Below, piece by piece: positions 1 through 10,605 of a stretch of DNA of 64,000 nt; the first letter of the stretch is position 1, and each line of letters opens with the position of its first letter. The DNA lies in assembly GCA_037447655.1 (NCBI GenBank), contig JBBHKE010003167.1, positions 121,131-185,130 on the forward strand, given 5' to 3'. Below the pieces are notes generated by a model. It searched no databases. It saw nothing but the letters and a program-made list of their open reading frames with translations, and was not told the DNA's origin. The position numbers were made by a program, and so were the translations under genes. Source of the DNA: Zygnema cylindricum. Lineage: Eukaryota; Streptophyta; Zygnematophyceae; Zygnematales; Zygnemataceae.

Positions 1-1664
1 CCCACTACAATCACTTATATCATCACTCTCACTGAACTGAATCCCTTCCACCACTCCCATCTTTTTCATCTCTCTTAACTTATCTAGATTCACATGCCCA
101 AGCCTCTTATGCCACATCATAATATCATGAACACCAGCATAATAAAGTTTCTTCGTTTCATTACTTAAGATCAGCCTAAACATCCCATGGCTACCTTTCT
201 CAGCAATGAAATAGACATCCTCCTCAAAACTAGCAGTAAAGACTCCTTCCCTAGTGCTAGTGAAAAAACCCTTATCATCTAATACTGATGTAGAGATAAG
301 GTTTTTGTTCAGCTCCGGAATAAACAATACATCGGAGAATGTTAATATGGATGTCTTTCCTTCTACTAACACTTTCAGATCTACCGATCCTACAAGAGTA
401 GTGGTGACTATCCTCCCATCCCCGTACTCTATCTCTACGGTGGGAATCTTTCTTATCTTAGTGAACAGGTGCCTATCCTTACACATGTGCATTGAGGCAC
501 CTGAATCTATAATCCAGCCTGCTTCACCTTTCAATCCACCGTAAGCACATTTCTGCCTTCGTGGAATTTCAACCTCAGTTTTCGCCTCCAACTCCTCATC
601 CAAAAGGAGCTCATCGTCCTCGTCCTCGGATTCCGCCTCAAGTACCTGTGTGACAAGGGCCTTTTTCTTTCCTCTCGGGGTACCACCGGTCTGCCCCTCT
701 TTTAACCGAAGCTCGGTTAGCTCAGTGCACTCTGCCATATAGTGCCTCGGTTTCTTACAAAAATGACATAAACCTTTGGGAGCCCTTGGTTTGAACTCTT
801 CAGGTTGTTTTTTCTGCTCCCTACCCCCATAGTTTTCGACTGGTTTCCGAGAATCCTTGTTCCTCCAATCAGTCGCTGTTGCCAAGGCTTGGCCACTCTT
901 TCCTCTCCTTCGGATCTCAATCGTATGCTCTCGAACGAGAATCATCTCTAGCAGTGAGTTCCATATCCACCTTGAGTCTGGCAAGTCCTACACACGGTTG
1001 ACTATGTTCTCGAACTCATCAGGTAACTTCATCAGTAAACAGTTAACCTTTTCTTTTTCACTAAAAACTTTTCCCGCACTCTCTAGCTCCATGAAGAGTG
1101 TAGCAAGCTCATTGCAAAAATCCAACATATTTCCCCCTTTGTATACATACTACTTAACTTTCTGATCAGCCAACTGTTGTTGCTGAATCGTACCACTTTG
1201 GTACATCTCTATGAGAGCCATCCAAAGATCGGATGCATTTTCTACCTGCAAATGAGAACATGCAAGTCTTTGAGTGAGATGGCGTAGGATGAAGTGATTT
1301 GCCGCCATATTGTTGAAGTCCCAGGTTTCAGTATCATTCTCCTCGTTCCTCAGAATAGGTGACATAAATGCTGAACCAGTTGCTATTGGTGTGGTCGCCT
1401 CCTTCTCCTTTCCTTTGTACACCACCTCTCCTTCTTTTGTTTCCTCCGTTGAAGGTGAATCCTCTTTCCTGGTGATCTGCTTCCTCCAAACCCTGGAGGA
1501 ATTCCAAGACTTGATGGACGCCCCAATCGTCCACTCACTATCCCCCAAAACCTTTTTTCGCATAGAGCTCCTATCATCATACTTTCCCAGTATATGAAGC
1601 CAGTTCCATTAAAGATTGGTACCCTAGAGGGTGGGCCCATAACCTGAAACTCTGAGACCTCCAT
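1..1664 (-). pseudogene. Copia element A: gag, protease and pre-integrase, broken, runs off left edge
   Basis: Read on the minus strand from 1664 downwards this is the 5' part of a Ty1/copia polyprotein. The gag N terminus begins MEVSEFQVMGPPS. The gag core (about 1340-1000) has the WDFNNMAANHFILRHL and LPDEFENIV type motifs of copia gag. A zinc-knuckle-like CHFCKKPRHYMAEC lies near 770-730. The aspartic protease core DSGASMHMC lies near 510-480, and a GAG-pre-integrase stretch with MWHKRLGHVN lies near 130-100. Integrase, RT and RNase H would lie to the left of the window. The frame is broken: there is a frame change near 1480 and in-frame stops near 1150 and 990, so this copy is dead. The start codon at 1664-1662 lies inside the LTR. 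Family assignment is firm; exact domain edges are approximate. Confidence 0.9.
1630..1644 (-). other. Primer-binding site of copia A, half-tRNA (initiator Met) type
   Basis: Directly after the LTR terminus the element strand reads GGTTATGGGCCCACC. From memory of the plant initiator tRNA-Met, this is the exact complement of its anticodon stem-loop, not of its 3' end. Drosophila copia and yeast Ty5 prime from a cleaved half-tRNA at the same place. The same bases are gag codons Val-Met-Gly-Pro-Pro. Confidence 0.8.
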
Positions 1665-2680
1665 AAGTCCTCAGAGTGGACAGCTTCCAAGAAGCCTCTA
1701 GGATAATCCTGACCCCTTTGTGTTTAAGCAAAAATAACTGCCACCCTGGCAGACAAAAACTCTGAACAACTTCACCCCTGTGAAGACAAGACTCCCCTGA
1801 GTCGATAGCAAAAAGAATCTCTGAATTTGCTCCCCTGAGCAGTAAGTTATGGAGGGTCAAAGTTGACCTTTTGTACAGAAGCTCTCTGGGAGAGGGGGTC
1901 CTATCTTCTAATTTTTCTAAGTCCTATCTCTCTCACAGACTCTATCTACTGATGTACGGAACCAATCAGAATTGAGTTCCGTACGTAAAAGTACAGCTGC
2001 CGGTGTACTTTATGTACGGACATTGTACGACATGGCCAAAATGTCGACACATGTCAAATCCGGATTCGGTGCCATAATCTCCGGAGATTCCACACTCCAA
2101 CGGAATTTCGCCACGCGTCATCCGATGTGGCGATGGCCACAAACCGCCGAAATCTTCCTCCGCGATCTCGGCGCTAATCCCGGCCGTCCGATTAAATTCG
2201 GCTTTAATCGTGGCCGTAATAAATACATGCGCGGTATTTGTTTCATTTACGAAACAAATGCGCGGTACTGATTTATGTCCGTACCGTAAATCGTACATTA
2301 TATATTACTGGATCTATGTATCCCGTAAAAATTACAGTTAAATGGTTTATCGCACGTGTATATATTTAAATAACTATCAAACTATATAGTATGTAACACT
2401 ACCGCTAGACTTAACGGCTAAGGCTACCCGCTAATTCCTAATTGCCGGCCGGCAGGGTCAAGGATCAAATCCTGCCGCCGGCACATACATTTTAATTAAA
2501 TAAATAAACTCTAATGTAAAATTCCCGTAAACCTCAGGATAGCCAAGGTAGCCATGGCTCTAGCTTCCTCTCCAATTTCTCAGTGACTGCGACAAGTTTG
2601 AGAGTTGGAGAGAGAAGTTAGAGATAGACTGCCTCGACTTCTATATTTCTTTTCAGACCTAGAAAATACTAATAAAACCA
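1645..2680 (-). repeat. 5' LTR of copia element A
   Basis: The plus strand begins TGAAACTCTGAGACC, the terminus shared with the LTRs at 5075 and 8166, and ends near 2680 after an AGAAAATACT motif shared with the other LTR ends. It is about 1036 bp long. The right border (ending in CA) is inferred by alignment with the other LTRs by eye. Helitron helicase coding sequence resumes immediately after it. The target duplication cannot be checked because the other end of the element lies outside the window. Confidence 0.85.
2405..2484 (+). other. tRNA-like module inside LTR A, antisense to the element
   Basis: An A-box-like TTAACGGCTAAGGCTAC is followed about 40 nt later by a B-box-like GGATCAAATCC flanked by complementary GCAGG/CCTGC-type arms and a GC-rich stem. 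An A/T-rich TATA-like run lies just upstream on the same strand. The module occurs at the matching place in five other LTRs of this window. It is not a good tRNA gene: the acceptor and D arms are poor. Confidence 0.5.
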
Positions 2681-3907
2681 TTAGTTTCTACATATCTGCG
2701 TCGCAATCATGTTGGAGATTTTTCGAGTTCCCCTTGCAAGCTAAGTCTCACACAGTAGAAAAGCTTTCCGTGCTTTTACCTCATCAACAAATGGTTACTT
2801 TTCATGCAACAGAAAATGCGTCATCAATTTTGAATGGTGCTTCATCTACGAAACTTACAAGTTACTTCAACTTATGTGCCAATGATGAGACCGCACGCTC
2901 CCTTTTGTATCCAGAATCCCCAAACATTACATTTAGAAGAATAAACATTTGCAAAAGCAAGCAAGAGTTAATCTAAGTGTCATAGGGAGAATGGTTACTT
3001 GCTCACCAATTGAACCCGAACGTTATTACCTGCGTTTGTTACTTTGCTGTCGACGAGGACCAGTGTCCTACAAAGATTTGTGTACTATCAAAGGTGTCGA
3101 ATATGGCACATTTGCAGAAGCCCCAAGTGTTATGGGACTTCGCGATGATGATGTAGAGTGGGGAAAATGCATGGAAGAAGCGGTACCATTCCAAATGCCA
3201 AAACAACTTCAACACTTATTTGCCACAATCCTCTTGTGCGCTAATCTTCAATCCGCAAAATCGTTATGGGAAAAACACTTCAAGGACATGTTTGGGGATA
3301 TCCACCATAGAAATCTCGCGAATTATATAGCTCATGAGTCGCGTAACAATGAGAATCTTCAACGAGAAGAAGAATACCAGACTCTATTGGACATCGAACA
3401 ATTCTTACGTGGGGGTGGTAAATCGCTTACGGACTTTCCAACTCTACCCCAATTGGCACACTATGTAGAGCAACTCATTCGTCAAACACAACGTTGAAAT
3501 CCATTAATAGACCCCGGAAAATCTTACAATCTTCAAGACATGACTAGAGTGTTATCTTCAGTTACCACACTCAATGTGGAACAACAAGAAGCACATGACG
3601 TAGTTACAAATGCAGTGCAAGAAACGTTGAAGACCGAAACTTGTTTTTTTCTTGATGGACCAGGAGGTACTAGAAAATCATTTGTCATAGAGAAGATTTT
3701 GGCAAAAGTGCGTACTAACGGTAAAATATCTATTGCCGTTGCTGCAAGTGGTATAGTAGCGTTGTTACTCACATGAGAAAAGACAATGCACTCAAGGTTT
3801 AAGCTTCCATTAGATATAGATGCTCAATCCACATGCAATATATCCTCTCAATTAACTCTTGTAGAACTATTACCTCAAACCTCTCTAATCGTTTGGGATG
3901 AAGTTTC
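2681..3907 (+). pseudogene. Helitron helicase, block 1 (upstream region to Walker B)
   Basis: The sequence contains Helitron-typical YISASQSCWRFFEFPL, IGRMV, ERYYLRLLL and then the Pif1 helicase start with a Walker A-like GPGGTRKSF near 3659 (the usual GTGKT is altered to GTRKS) and Walker B-like LIVWDEVS near 3890-3907. The frame changes around 2950-2975, with stops near 3496 and 3774, so the gene is dead. The block stops at 3907, where a solo LTR is inserted into the VS codons after WDE. Confidence 0.88.
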
Positions 3908-4898
3908 TGCAACTCTGAGACCTCCATTGGTACTCAGAGTAGGCAGCTTGCTAGAAGCCTCTAGGATAACCTCAGTTCTTTAAGCTTTGTCTGAATATTG
4001 CTGACACCGTGACAGAATACAGACTAACCAAACTGCACCCCTTGGAAGGGCTGACTCGCTTGAGTCTGCCACAAAAAGAATCATTGAATTTGCTCCCCTG
4101 AGCAGTTAATTATCAATGGTCAAAGATGACCCTTTTATACAAGAGCTCTCTAAGAGAGAGGCGGCTACCTCTAATTTTCTAAGTCCTAAACCCCTCTCTA
4201 AACCCTCTCTCTACTGATGTACGGAGCCAGTCAATTGAGTGTACAGTACAGAAAGGTACTTGGTCCGAAGTACTTTCTGTACGGCCATTGAACGACATGG
4301 CCAAAAAGACGACGATTGCCATATCTGGGTTCGCCATAAAATTTCCGGAGATGTCGTTATCCAATGTCATGCTGCCATGTGTCACCTGTTGTGGTTATGA
4401 CCGCAAACCGCCAAATCAACCATTCCGCAATGCCGGTTTCTTTCTCCGTCGTTAGATTTGATGTCGGCTTTAATTTATAGCCGTTAAAATACAAGTACTA
4501 CATTTCCGGTGTAATTCTATTTTAACTGTGTTTGTGTGATTGTGGTCCGTTTGTCAGTAAGTCGAATTTCTCTATTTCGTCATCTTTAAGAAGTTATCCT
4601 ACCCTATATACTTCAGCACTGGTCTTAGACTACAGGGTAAGACTAACGGCTACTTTGACGGATGGTGGGTACCAGATCAAATCCTGGGTCCGTCAATCCT
4701 TTTGGTAAGTTTGCCAAGGATCTGCCTTCTGACTCTAGAATGAGCATAGGCAGCCATTGCTCTAGCTTCCTCTCCAGCCTTTAGTGACTACGACAAGTAT
4801 AGGGGCTAAAGAGAGAAGCTAGAAGAAGGCTGCCTCTGATTTTTTCTGCTCCTATTTAAATCATTTAAATAACCTAGAAAATACCTTTAATTTCAACA
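3908..4898 (-). repeat. Solo copia LTR (D) with 5-bp target duplication GTTTC
   Basis: It starts TGCAACTCTGAGACC and ends TTTCAACA, matching the ends of the other LTRs of the family, and is 991 bp. It is flanked by GTTTC at 3903-3907 and GTTTC at 4899-4903. Removing the LTR and one duplication restores the helicase reading frame (WDEVS followed by MSHR). No internal element sequence is present, so this is the product of LTR-LTR recombination. Confidence 0.93.
4622..4699 (+). other. tRNA-like module inside solo LTR D
   Basis: This is a diverged copy of the LTR module: CTTAGACTACAGGG, then GACTAACGGCTAC, then a B-box-like AGATCAAATCC with a CCAG/CTGG arm pair. The strand and relative position are the same as in the other LTRs. 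Confidence 0.45.
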
Positions 4899-5074
4899 GT
4901 TTCAATGTCTCATCGACATCTACTTGAGGCAGTGGATACAACATTGTAAGATTTACGAAAAGATCACAAACCATTTGGGAATCTAGTGTTTCTCATAGCG
5001 GGCGATTTTCGCCAATGCCTCCCAGTTATTCAAAAAGCCACAGATGCTCAAATCATCGCAGCATGCCTTAAAAA
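4899..5074 (+). pseudogene. Helitron helicase, block 2 (motif III region)
   Basis: A short segment between two LTR insertions. It carries the helicase motif-III-like GDFRQCLPVI near 5005-5035, followed by ATDAQIIAACLKN. An in-frame stop (TAA) lies near 4948. It ends in AAAAA (5070-5074), which is the left target duplication of copia element B. Confidence 0.88.
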
Positions 5075-6247
5075 TGAAACTCTGAGACCTCTATTGGCCC
5101 TCAGAGTAAGCATATCCAAAAGAAGTTAATCTAGATAGTGCCGACTCCAAGGTTATATAAACCCAAATGACTGACCCCTTGACAGTCAGAACCCCAATAT
5201 AGATTCACCCTTGTGAAATAACACTTTCTGCGTGCTCAGTTCCACCACAAAATGGAAAGTTAGAATATGAGATTTGGACACATTCACCCACTTTGACTTT
5301 CCCTTAGAAATACAGCCACCTTGGCAAACAAAAATTCTTACCGACTACACCTCTGTGTAGCCTAGACTCCCCTGAGTGCGCAGCAAAAAGAATCATTGAA
5401 AATGGTCAAGTAAATTGACAGTTATGGCTGGCCAAAGTTTGCAATTTATACAAGGTGCTCTTTGGGAGAGGCAGCTACCTACCTAAAATTTTCTAAGTCC
5501 TATTCCCCCTCTAAAACTCTATCTACTGAAGTACGGCACCAATCAAATTATTGTGTCGTATAGAAAAGTACAGGTGTCGGTGTACTTTATGTACGGCCAT
5601 TGTACAACATGGCCAAAATGTCGACACGTGTCAAATCAGGATTTGTTCCCGTAATCTCCGGAGTTCTCGTAATCGAATGGTATCACGCCACGTGTCACCT
5701 GATGTGGCAATGACCGTAAAACGCCAAAAGTACCTTTTTTGTGATCGCGGCGCCTATCGCGGCCGTCCGATCAAAACCGGATATAATATTAGCCGCTAAA
5801 ATTCGACGCGCGGTATTTGTTTCGCGGCGAAATAAGTGCGCGATATCTGTTTCATAAAACATCGAAACCGTACTCCGTACTACCTAAAATTGTTTCCATG
5901 TACTACATATCTATTTCCCGTTAAACGAACTAGTCTATGTGTTACTATATAAATATTCGTCAAACCCTACATATATTAGCATTATTCTAGACTTAACGGC
6001 TAGAGCTAACTGCTACTTTGACTAGCGGCAGGTACCAGGATCGAACCCTGCGCCAGTCAGTCTTTTTTATGAACCTTCTTAATTTACCTGTCTCTCTTGG
6101 AGAACTCAGGCAGCCATGACTTTGTCTCCCTATCCAGCCTTCAGTGACTACAACAAGTATGGGGGCTTGGATAAGGGAGTCAGAGGCAGACTGCCTCTGC
6201 TCTTTTTCTATCCTAATACACACCTAGAAAATACTCAAATATCAACA
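5075..6247 (-). repeat. 3' LTR of copia element B
   Basis: It runs TGAAACTCTGAG to AATATCAACA on the plus strand. The in-LTR gag start codon present in the right LTR is changed here (ATA instead of ATG near 5096), which does not matter in a 3' LTR. Most differences from the partner LTR that I noticed lie in the first 100 bp or so. Confidence 0.93.
5987..6060 (+). other. tRNA-like module in the left LTR of element B
   Basis: CTAGACTTAACGGCTAGAGC is followed by GGATCGAACCC within a CAGG/CCTG arm and an outer GACT/AGTC pairing. TATATAAATATT and CAAACC lie 25-45 nt upstream on the same strand; plant tRNA genes often have a TATA-like box and CAA motif there. Confidence 0.5.
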
Positions 6248-7020
6248 CTCCCCTTATTTTCTAGTCTATTTTCCTTTCAACTCCCACAAAAAAAAACAAA
6301 ATACCCCCTCCCAATTTTTTTTGTTTTTTTTTTCCTTTTCCTTTCATAAACCTTTATGACAATGCCCTCACATTTTAAAAGGTCCATTAGATAAGCTGAA
6401 ATAAACATTTTATCTTGCTGATCACATTTTTTATCAAGCATCCCAATTTTCATAACCCCGAGCAAAGATTTTATCCACCTCATCACTTTTTCATCCACAC
6501 ACAACCCGATTTCCCTCTTGCAATCCAAATAGCCAGCCCCATCTCCAATCTGCAACATACACCCAGATGCTAACCCTTTTACAGGCACACCTTCATAAAT
6601 ACCATCACTCCCTTTAGCGATGTCAAACCCATTACCCGCAAAAATTGAACTTTCCTCACTCTCTCCCATGGATTTCTTTCCACTCTCTCTTTCTAAATTT
6701 ATTCCCAATAAGTATTTCTCCTCCCCTAAACCTTTCATTAAATATTCCTCTTCTCCCCTATCCTTTAAAACCTCTTCGAGTTTCACTTCTCCCCTTTCCT
6801 CGGAATCCGTTGAAGTCTCCCTTTCCGACCAGTTTTCTGTTTCCCTATTATCTATAAAATTATCCTCATTAATTTTATCTTTCCCGTTTTCACTTATGGA
6901 TCCTAGATCTGACTTTCTCACTTCTAAGTCATACACTCTACACTCCTCGACATCCTCAAGTACCTCCTCTCTCTTTACTTCCCTTATACCTCCAAAAGCA
7001 CACTAATGCTTTCGTGGAAT
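6248..7020 (-). pseudogene. Element B: acidic integrase tail and RNase-H-like remnant
   Basis: A minus-strand open stretch (6936-6277) starts with YDLEV, resembling the YDLKK stretch at the same place in element C. It continues as an acidic Glu/Ser-rich linker, then SGCMLQIGDGAGYLDCKRE, which resembles the copia RNase H stretch around VLQIGS in element C. The RT that should lie between these is absent. The reading after the RNase-H-like segment does not follow the family, so this is a deletion remnant. The polypurine tract is at the LTR boundary. Confidence 0.7.
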
Positions 7021-7139
7021 TTTTGTGTGCTTTTCTCTCTTCCCAATACTACTAATCCGGAGAAGCTCTAAAATATCTTCATCCTCTTTCTCCTCTTCCC
7101 CTTCTTCCACCTCATCCACATTCCAACTTCTAAGTTTTT

Positions 7140-8185
7140 CCAAACAAGGGCATTCCTCCATATAATGACCCGGTTTCCTTTCAAAAGAAGCAAACCCCTT
7201 TTTTTCGTAGCTCCAGTTTCTTTTCCTCTCCCTCTCTTACCACCAAAGTTCCGATAAGGTTTACCTTTGTCTTTCTTCCCCTCATCACGCTTCCGCTCGT
7301 CAACACCGTTCCTCTCATCACGCTTCCGTTAATAACTGTCGTTCCTCTCATCACGCTTTCGCCAATCACCACCAACTGTAAATGCATTCACCCTGTCACT
7401 TCCCCTACGAAGCTCCAAAGTGCTTTCCCTCACAGAATTATCCCCATGGTAAAGCTCCAAGTCCATGAGGAGCCATCCATTGCTTGCATACGACAAATGA
7501 TGTTTTCGTACTCATCTGGGAGTTTCATGAGTAGTGTATTAATCTTTCTCACCTCAAATTCTACATATCCCGCACTAGCAAGCTCAATATATAGCGCAGC
7601 AATATCATTGCAAAACTCTATCATACTACCGGATTTATAAACATAGGCCTCTATTTCTTGTTTTACTAACTGTTGCCTCTGTATAGTCTCACTCTTATAA
7701 ATCTGAATTAGTGCTTCCCAGATTTCCGAAGACTTGGTTAGACTTAAAAGACTGATAGCTATGGTCTTAGACACATATCTAAGTATGAGATGTTTTGCTA
7801 TAGTTTTTTTATATTCCCATAATTTTATGTCATTTTCTTCAATTATAATCCCTACAAGAGGTACCATAGCTGAGAGCCTAGCTCCCCTCACCATAGGTGT
7901 CCATTTTTCCTTCTCCCCTATTTCCCCATCCACGGAAAGGTTTTTCCCTTCACCTTCCGTTGCATTTGAACTCCAGTTGATATTCTAGGCAGCCCCAGAT
8001 GATTCTCCATAGTATGCTCCTCCCAAGCCAGGCGGCGAACATCTCACTTGTCCCGAAATAATTCCCCATAAGTGCTTCTCAAAAAGCAATCCCTCCATTG
8101 TAAACTCCCAATAAGTGAAGCCTGTTCCATCAAACATAGGCACCCTAGATGGTGGGCCGATAACCTGAAACTCTGAGACCTCCAT
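7140..8185 (-). pseudogene. Element B: gag remnant with degenerate zinc knuckle
   Basis: The N terminus (from 8185) reads MEVSEFQVIGPPS, parallel to elements A and E. The gag core (7933-7430) has IKLWEYKKTIAKHLILRY and LPDEYENIICRMQ. A knuckle-like RKPGHYMEECP lies near 7180-7150 with the first cysteines lost. Frame changes separate the parts. The gag start codon lies 20 bp inside the right LTR. Confidence 0.85.
8151..8165 (-). other. Primer-binding site of element B (half-tRNA type, one mismatch)
   Basis: The element strand reads GGTTATCGGCCCACC directly after the LTR end. It differs at one base from the site in element A and from the complement of the initiator tRNA-Met anticodon arm. Confidence 0.75.
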
Positions 8186-9338
8186 TGGCCCTCAGAGTCA
8201 GCAGATCCAAAAGAAGCTAATCTACATAGTGCCGACTCCAAGTTGATATAAACCCAAATGACAGACCCCTTAGCAGTCAAAACCCCAATATAGATTCACC
8301 CTTGTGAAATAACACTTTCTGCGTGCTCAGTTCCACCACAAAATGGAAAGTTAGAATATGAGATTTGGACACATTCACCCACTTTGACTTTCCCTTAGAA
8401 ATACCGCCACCTTGGCAAACAAAAATTCTTACCGACTACACCTCTGTGTAGCCTAGACTCCCCTGAGTGCGCAGCAAAAAGAATCATTGAAAATGGTCAA
8501 GTAAATTGACAGTTATGGCTGGCCAAAGTTTGCAATTTATACAAGGTGCTCTCTGGGAGAGGCAGCTACCTACCCAAAATTTTCTAAGTCCTATTCCCCC
8601 TCTAAAACTCTATCTACTGAAGTACGGCACCAATCAAATTATTGTGTCGTATAGAAAAGTACAGGTGTCGGTGTACTTTATGTACGGCCATTGTACAACA
8701 TGGCCAAAATGTCGACACGTGTCAAATCAGGATTTTTTCCTGTAATCTCCGGAGTTCTCGTAATCCAATGGTATCACGCCACGTGTCATCTGATGTGGCA
8801 ATGACCGTAAAACGCCAAAAGTACCTTTTTTGTGATCGCGGCGCCTATCGCGGCCTTCCGATCAAAACCAGATATAATCATAGCCGCTAAAATTCGACGC
8901 GCGGTATTTGTTTCGCGGCGAAATAAGTGCGCGATATCTGTTTCATAAAACATCGAAACCGTACTCCGTACTACCTAAAATTGTTTCCATGTACTACATA
9001 TCTATTTCCCGTTAAACGAACTAGTCTATGTGTTACTATATAAATATTCGTCAAACCCTACATATATTAGCATTATTCTAGACTTAACGGCTAGAGCTAA
9101 CTGCTACTTTGACTAGCGGCAGGTACCAGGATCGAACCCTGCGCCAGTCAGTCTTTTTTATGAACCTTCTTAATTTACCTGTCTCTCTTGGAGAACTCAG
9201 GCAGCCATGACTTTGTCTCCCTATCCAGCCTTCAGTGACTACAACAAGTATGGGGGCTTGGATAAGGGAGTCAGAGGCAGACTGCCTCTGCTCTTTTTCT
9301 ATCCTAATACACATCGAGAAAATACCCAAATATCAACA
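8166..9338 (-). repeat. 5' LTR of copia element B
   Basis: It runs from TGAAACTCTGAG to TATCAACA, 1173 bp, and is followed by the right AAAAA duplication. It carries the gag ATG at 8185-8183 on the minus strand. Confidence 0.93.
9078..9151 (+). other. tRNA-like module in the right LTR of element B
   Basis: It appears identical in the bases that matter to the module in the left LTR: CTAGACTTAACGGCTAGAGC, then GGATCGAACCC and a closing AGTC. Confidence 0.5.
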
Positions 9339-10605
9339 AAAAACAGTCCCCAATGGCAAAAATTCAAACAACTTCATCTGAAAATAAATATGTGTGTTCG
9401 CACAACTCAATATGACATTGCTGCCTCAACACTTCAAGAATTCGCCGACTTCTTCCTTCAAGTTGGGGAAGGGCGACACAAACCACACCCACAGTTAGCA
9501 CCAGAGTACATAATGCTCCCGAAAGATATAGTGCTGCATAGAAGCAATGACACAAATACAAACTTGGAAAACCTCATTCAATGCACTTTTCCAGACGTAA
9601 CAACGCAATACATTCGCGATGCATACTTCTCTGATCGTGCTATACTATCTCCTCGCAATGTGGATGTTAACATCGTCAACAACTTGGTGATGGAGAAAAT
9701 ACCAGAACAAGAGCATGAATACATTTCGGTGGACTCAGTGGAAAGCGAAGAACCTGACCAGCAATTGTTGTTGCCACAAGAATTCCTCAACTCCTTAACG
9801 ATCAGCGGCATCCCACCGCACATCCTGAAACTAAAAATAGTTAAGGCCAATTTTTCTCCGAACTTCATTCATCACACAGTTGTTTGAGTCTCTAAATGCC
9901 AATATGAAAATTTACTTCATCAACAATCCACAATGTATAATGTCTATGATTAAATTCAAATTATTATCTCAAATAACAGAATTATATGTTAAATACATGT
10001 TCTTTAACATGATTCAAATTTATGCAAGTTTTCATGGTTATTTATCAGTTGAAACATCAGTATAAACATGCACGTACATACAAACCACAATGTATAATTT
10101 CAATAAATTAAATTTTATGAACAAAAAACATATAGTGAGTTATTCAATACATATTAATTAACATTTATCAATCTGAAACAGGCACACTTATCATTCTACT
10201 GCGTAATATCAACTGCGAAAAATGACTTTGTAATGGAACCAAACTTCTAGTTGTGGGTCTTGCCAAAAATTGCATTTACGCAAAAATACTCACTGGTGTT
10301 GCACGAAACACCGACATTTTTACTCCGCGTATTCCGATGATCAGCAACGAAAAAACTTTGCCATTCCAAATCAAACGTCGACAATTTCCAGTACACGTAG
10401 GATTTGCCATGACAATCAACAAAGCACAAGGACAATCAATACACCACTAGGGTATGTATTTGCCCCAATCAGTGTTTGCACACGGACAACTATGTGTGGC
10501 ATTGTCGCGAGTTACTTCACTCGCCTGATTGAAGAACCGATACTTGAGGATGAAAACGGAACGTATACTAAAAATGTTGTTTACAAAAGTGTTATTAATC
10601 CATAG
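9339..10605 (+). pseudogene. Helitron helicase, block 3 (C-terminal motifs)
   Basis: Coding resumes after element B with NSPQWQKFKQLHLKINM and continues through an ORF to about 9850 (SLTISGIPPHILKLKI). After about 335 bp of A/T-rich DNA it picks up again near 10184 with IILLRN, then CNGTKLLVVGLA, FPVHVGFAMTINKAQGQS and a final VALSRVTS near 10495-10520. Stops interrupt it near 10449 and further on. The A/T-rich gap (about 9850-10183) sits where Helitron helicases are normally continuous, so it is an insertion or an intron. Confidence 0.85.

Larger units (their letters stand above)
5075..9338 (-). mobile_element. Copia element B, internally deleted, two 1173-bp LTRs, TSD AAAAA
   Basis: The two LTRs (5075-6247 and 8166-9338) are each 1173 bp and nearly identical. 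The flanking pentamers AAAAA at 5070-5074 and 9339-9343 are the target duplication. The 1918-bp internal part, read on the minus strand, keeps gag and a degenerate knuckle, then jumps to an acidic integrase-tail-like and RNase-H-like remnant. Protease, integrase core and RT are missing, so it would have needed proteins from another copy to move. A polypurine tract AAGGGGAG sits next to the left LTR on the element strand. Confidence 0.93.
2681..10605 (+). mobile_element. Decayed Helitron (RepHel helicase part), split by copia insertions
   Basis: Four plus-strand blocks (2681-3907, 4899-5074, 9344-about 9850, about 10184-10605) together make a Pif1-type Helitron helicase in the right order. They run from the region before Walker A (SCWRFFEFPL), through a Walker A-like GPGGTRKSF, Walker B-like WDEVS and motif III GDFRQCLPVI, to the C-terminal MTINKAQGQS. 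The gaps are filled exactly by a solo LTR and by copia element B. The Rep domain would lie left of the window beyond copia A. I did not find a convincing 3' hairpin plus CTRR end, so the right border is only the end of recognisable coding sequence. Confidence 0.85.

Noticed and set aside
2405-2484. Calling the LTR modules true tRNA genes
   Set aside because: The B-box-like motif and one arm are good, but acceptor and D arms do not pair properly and all copies lie inside LTRs; reported as tRNA-like modules instead.
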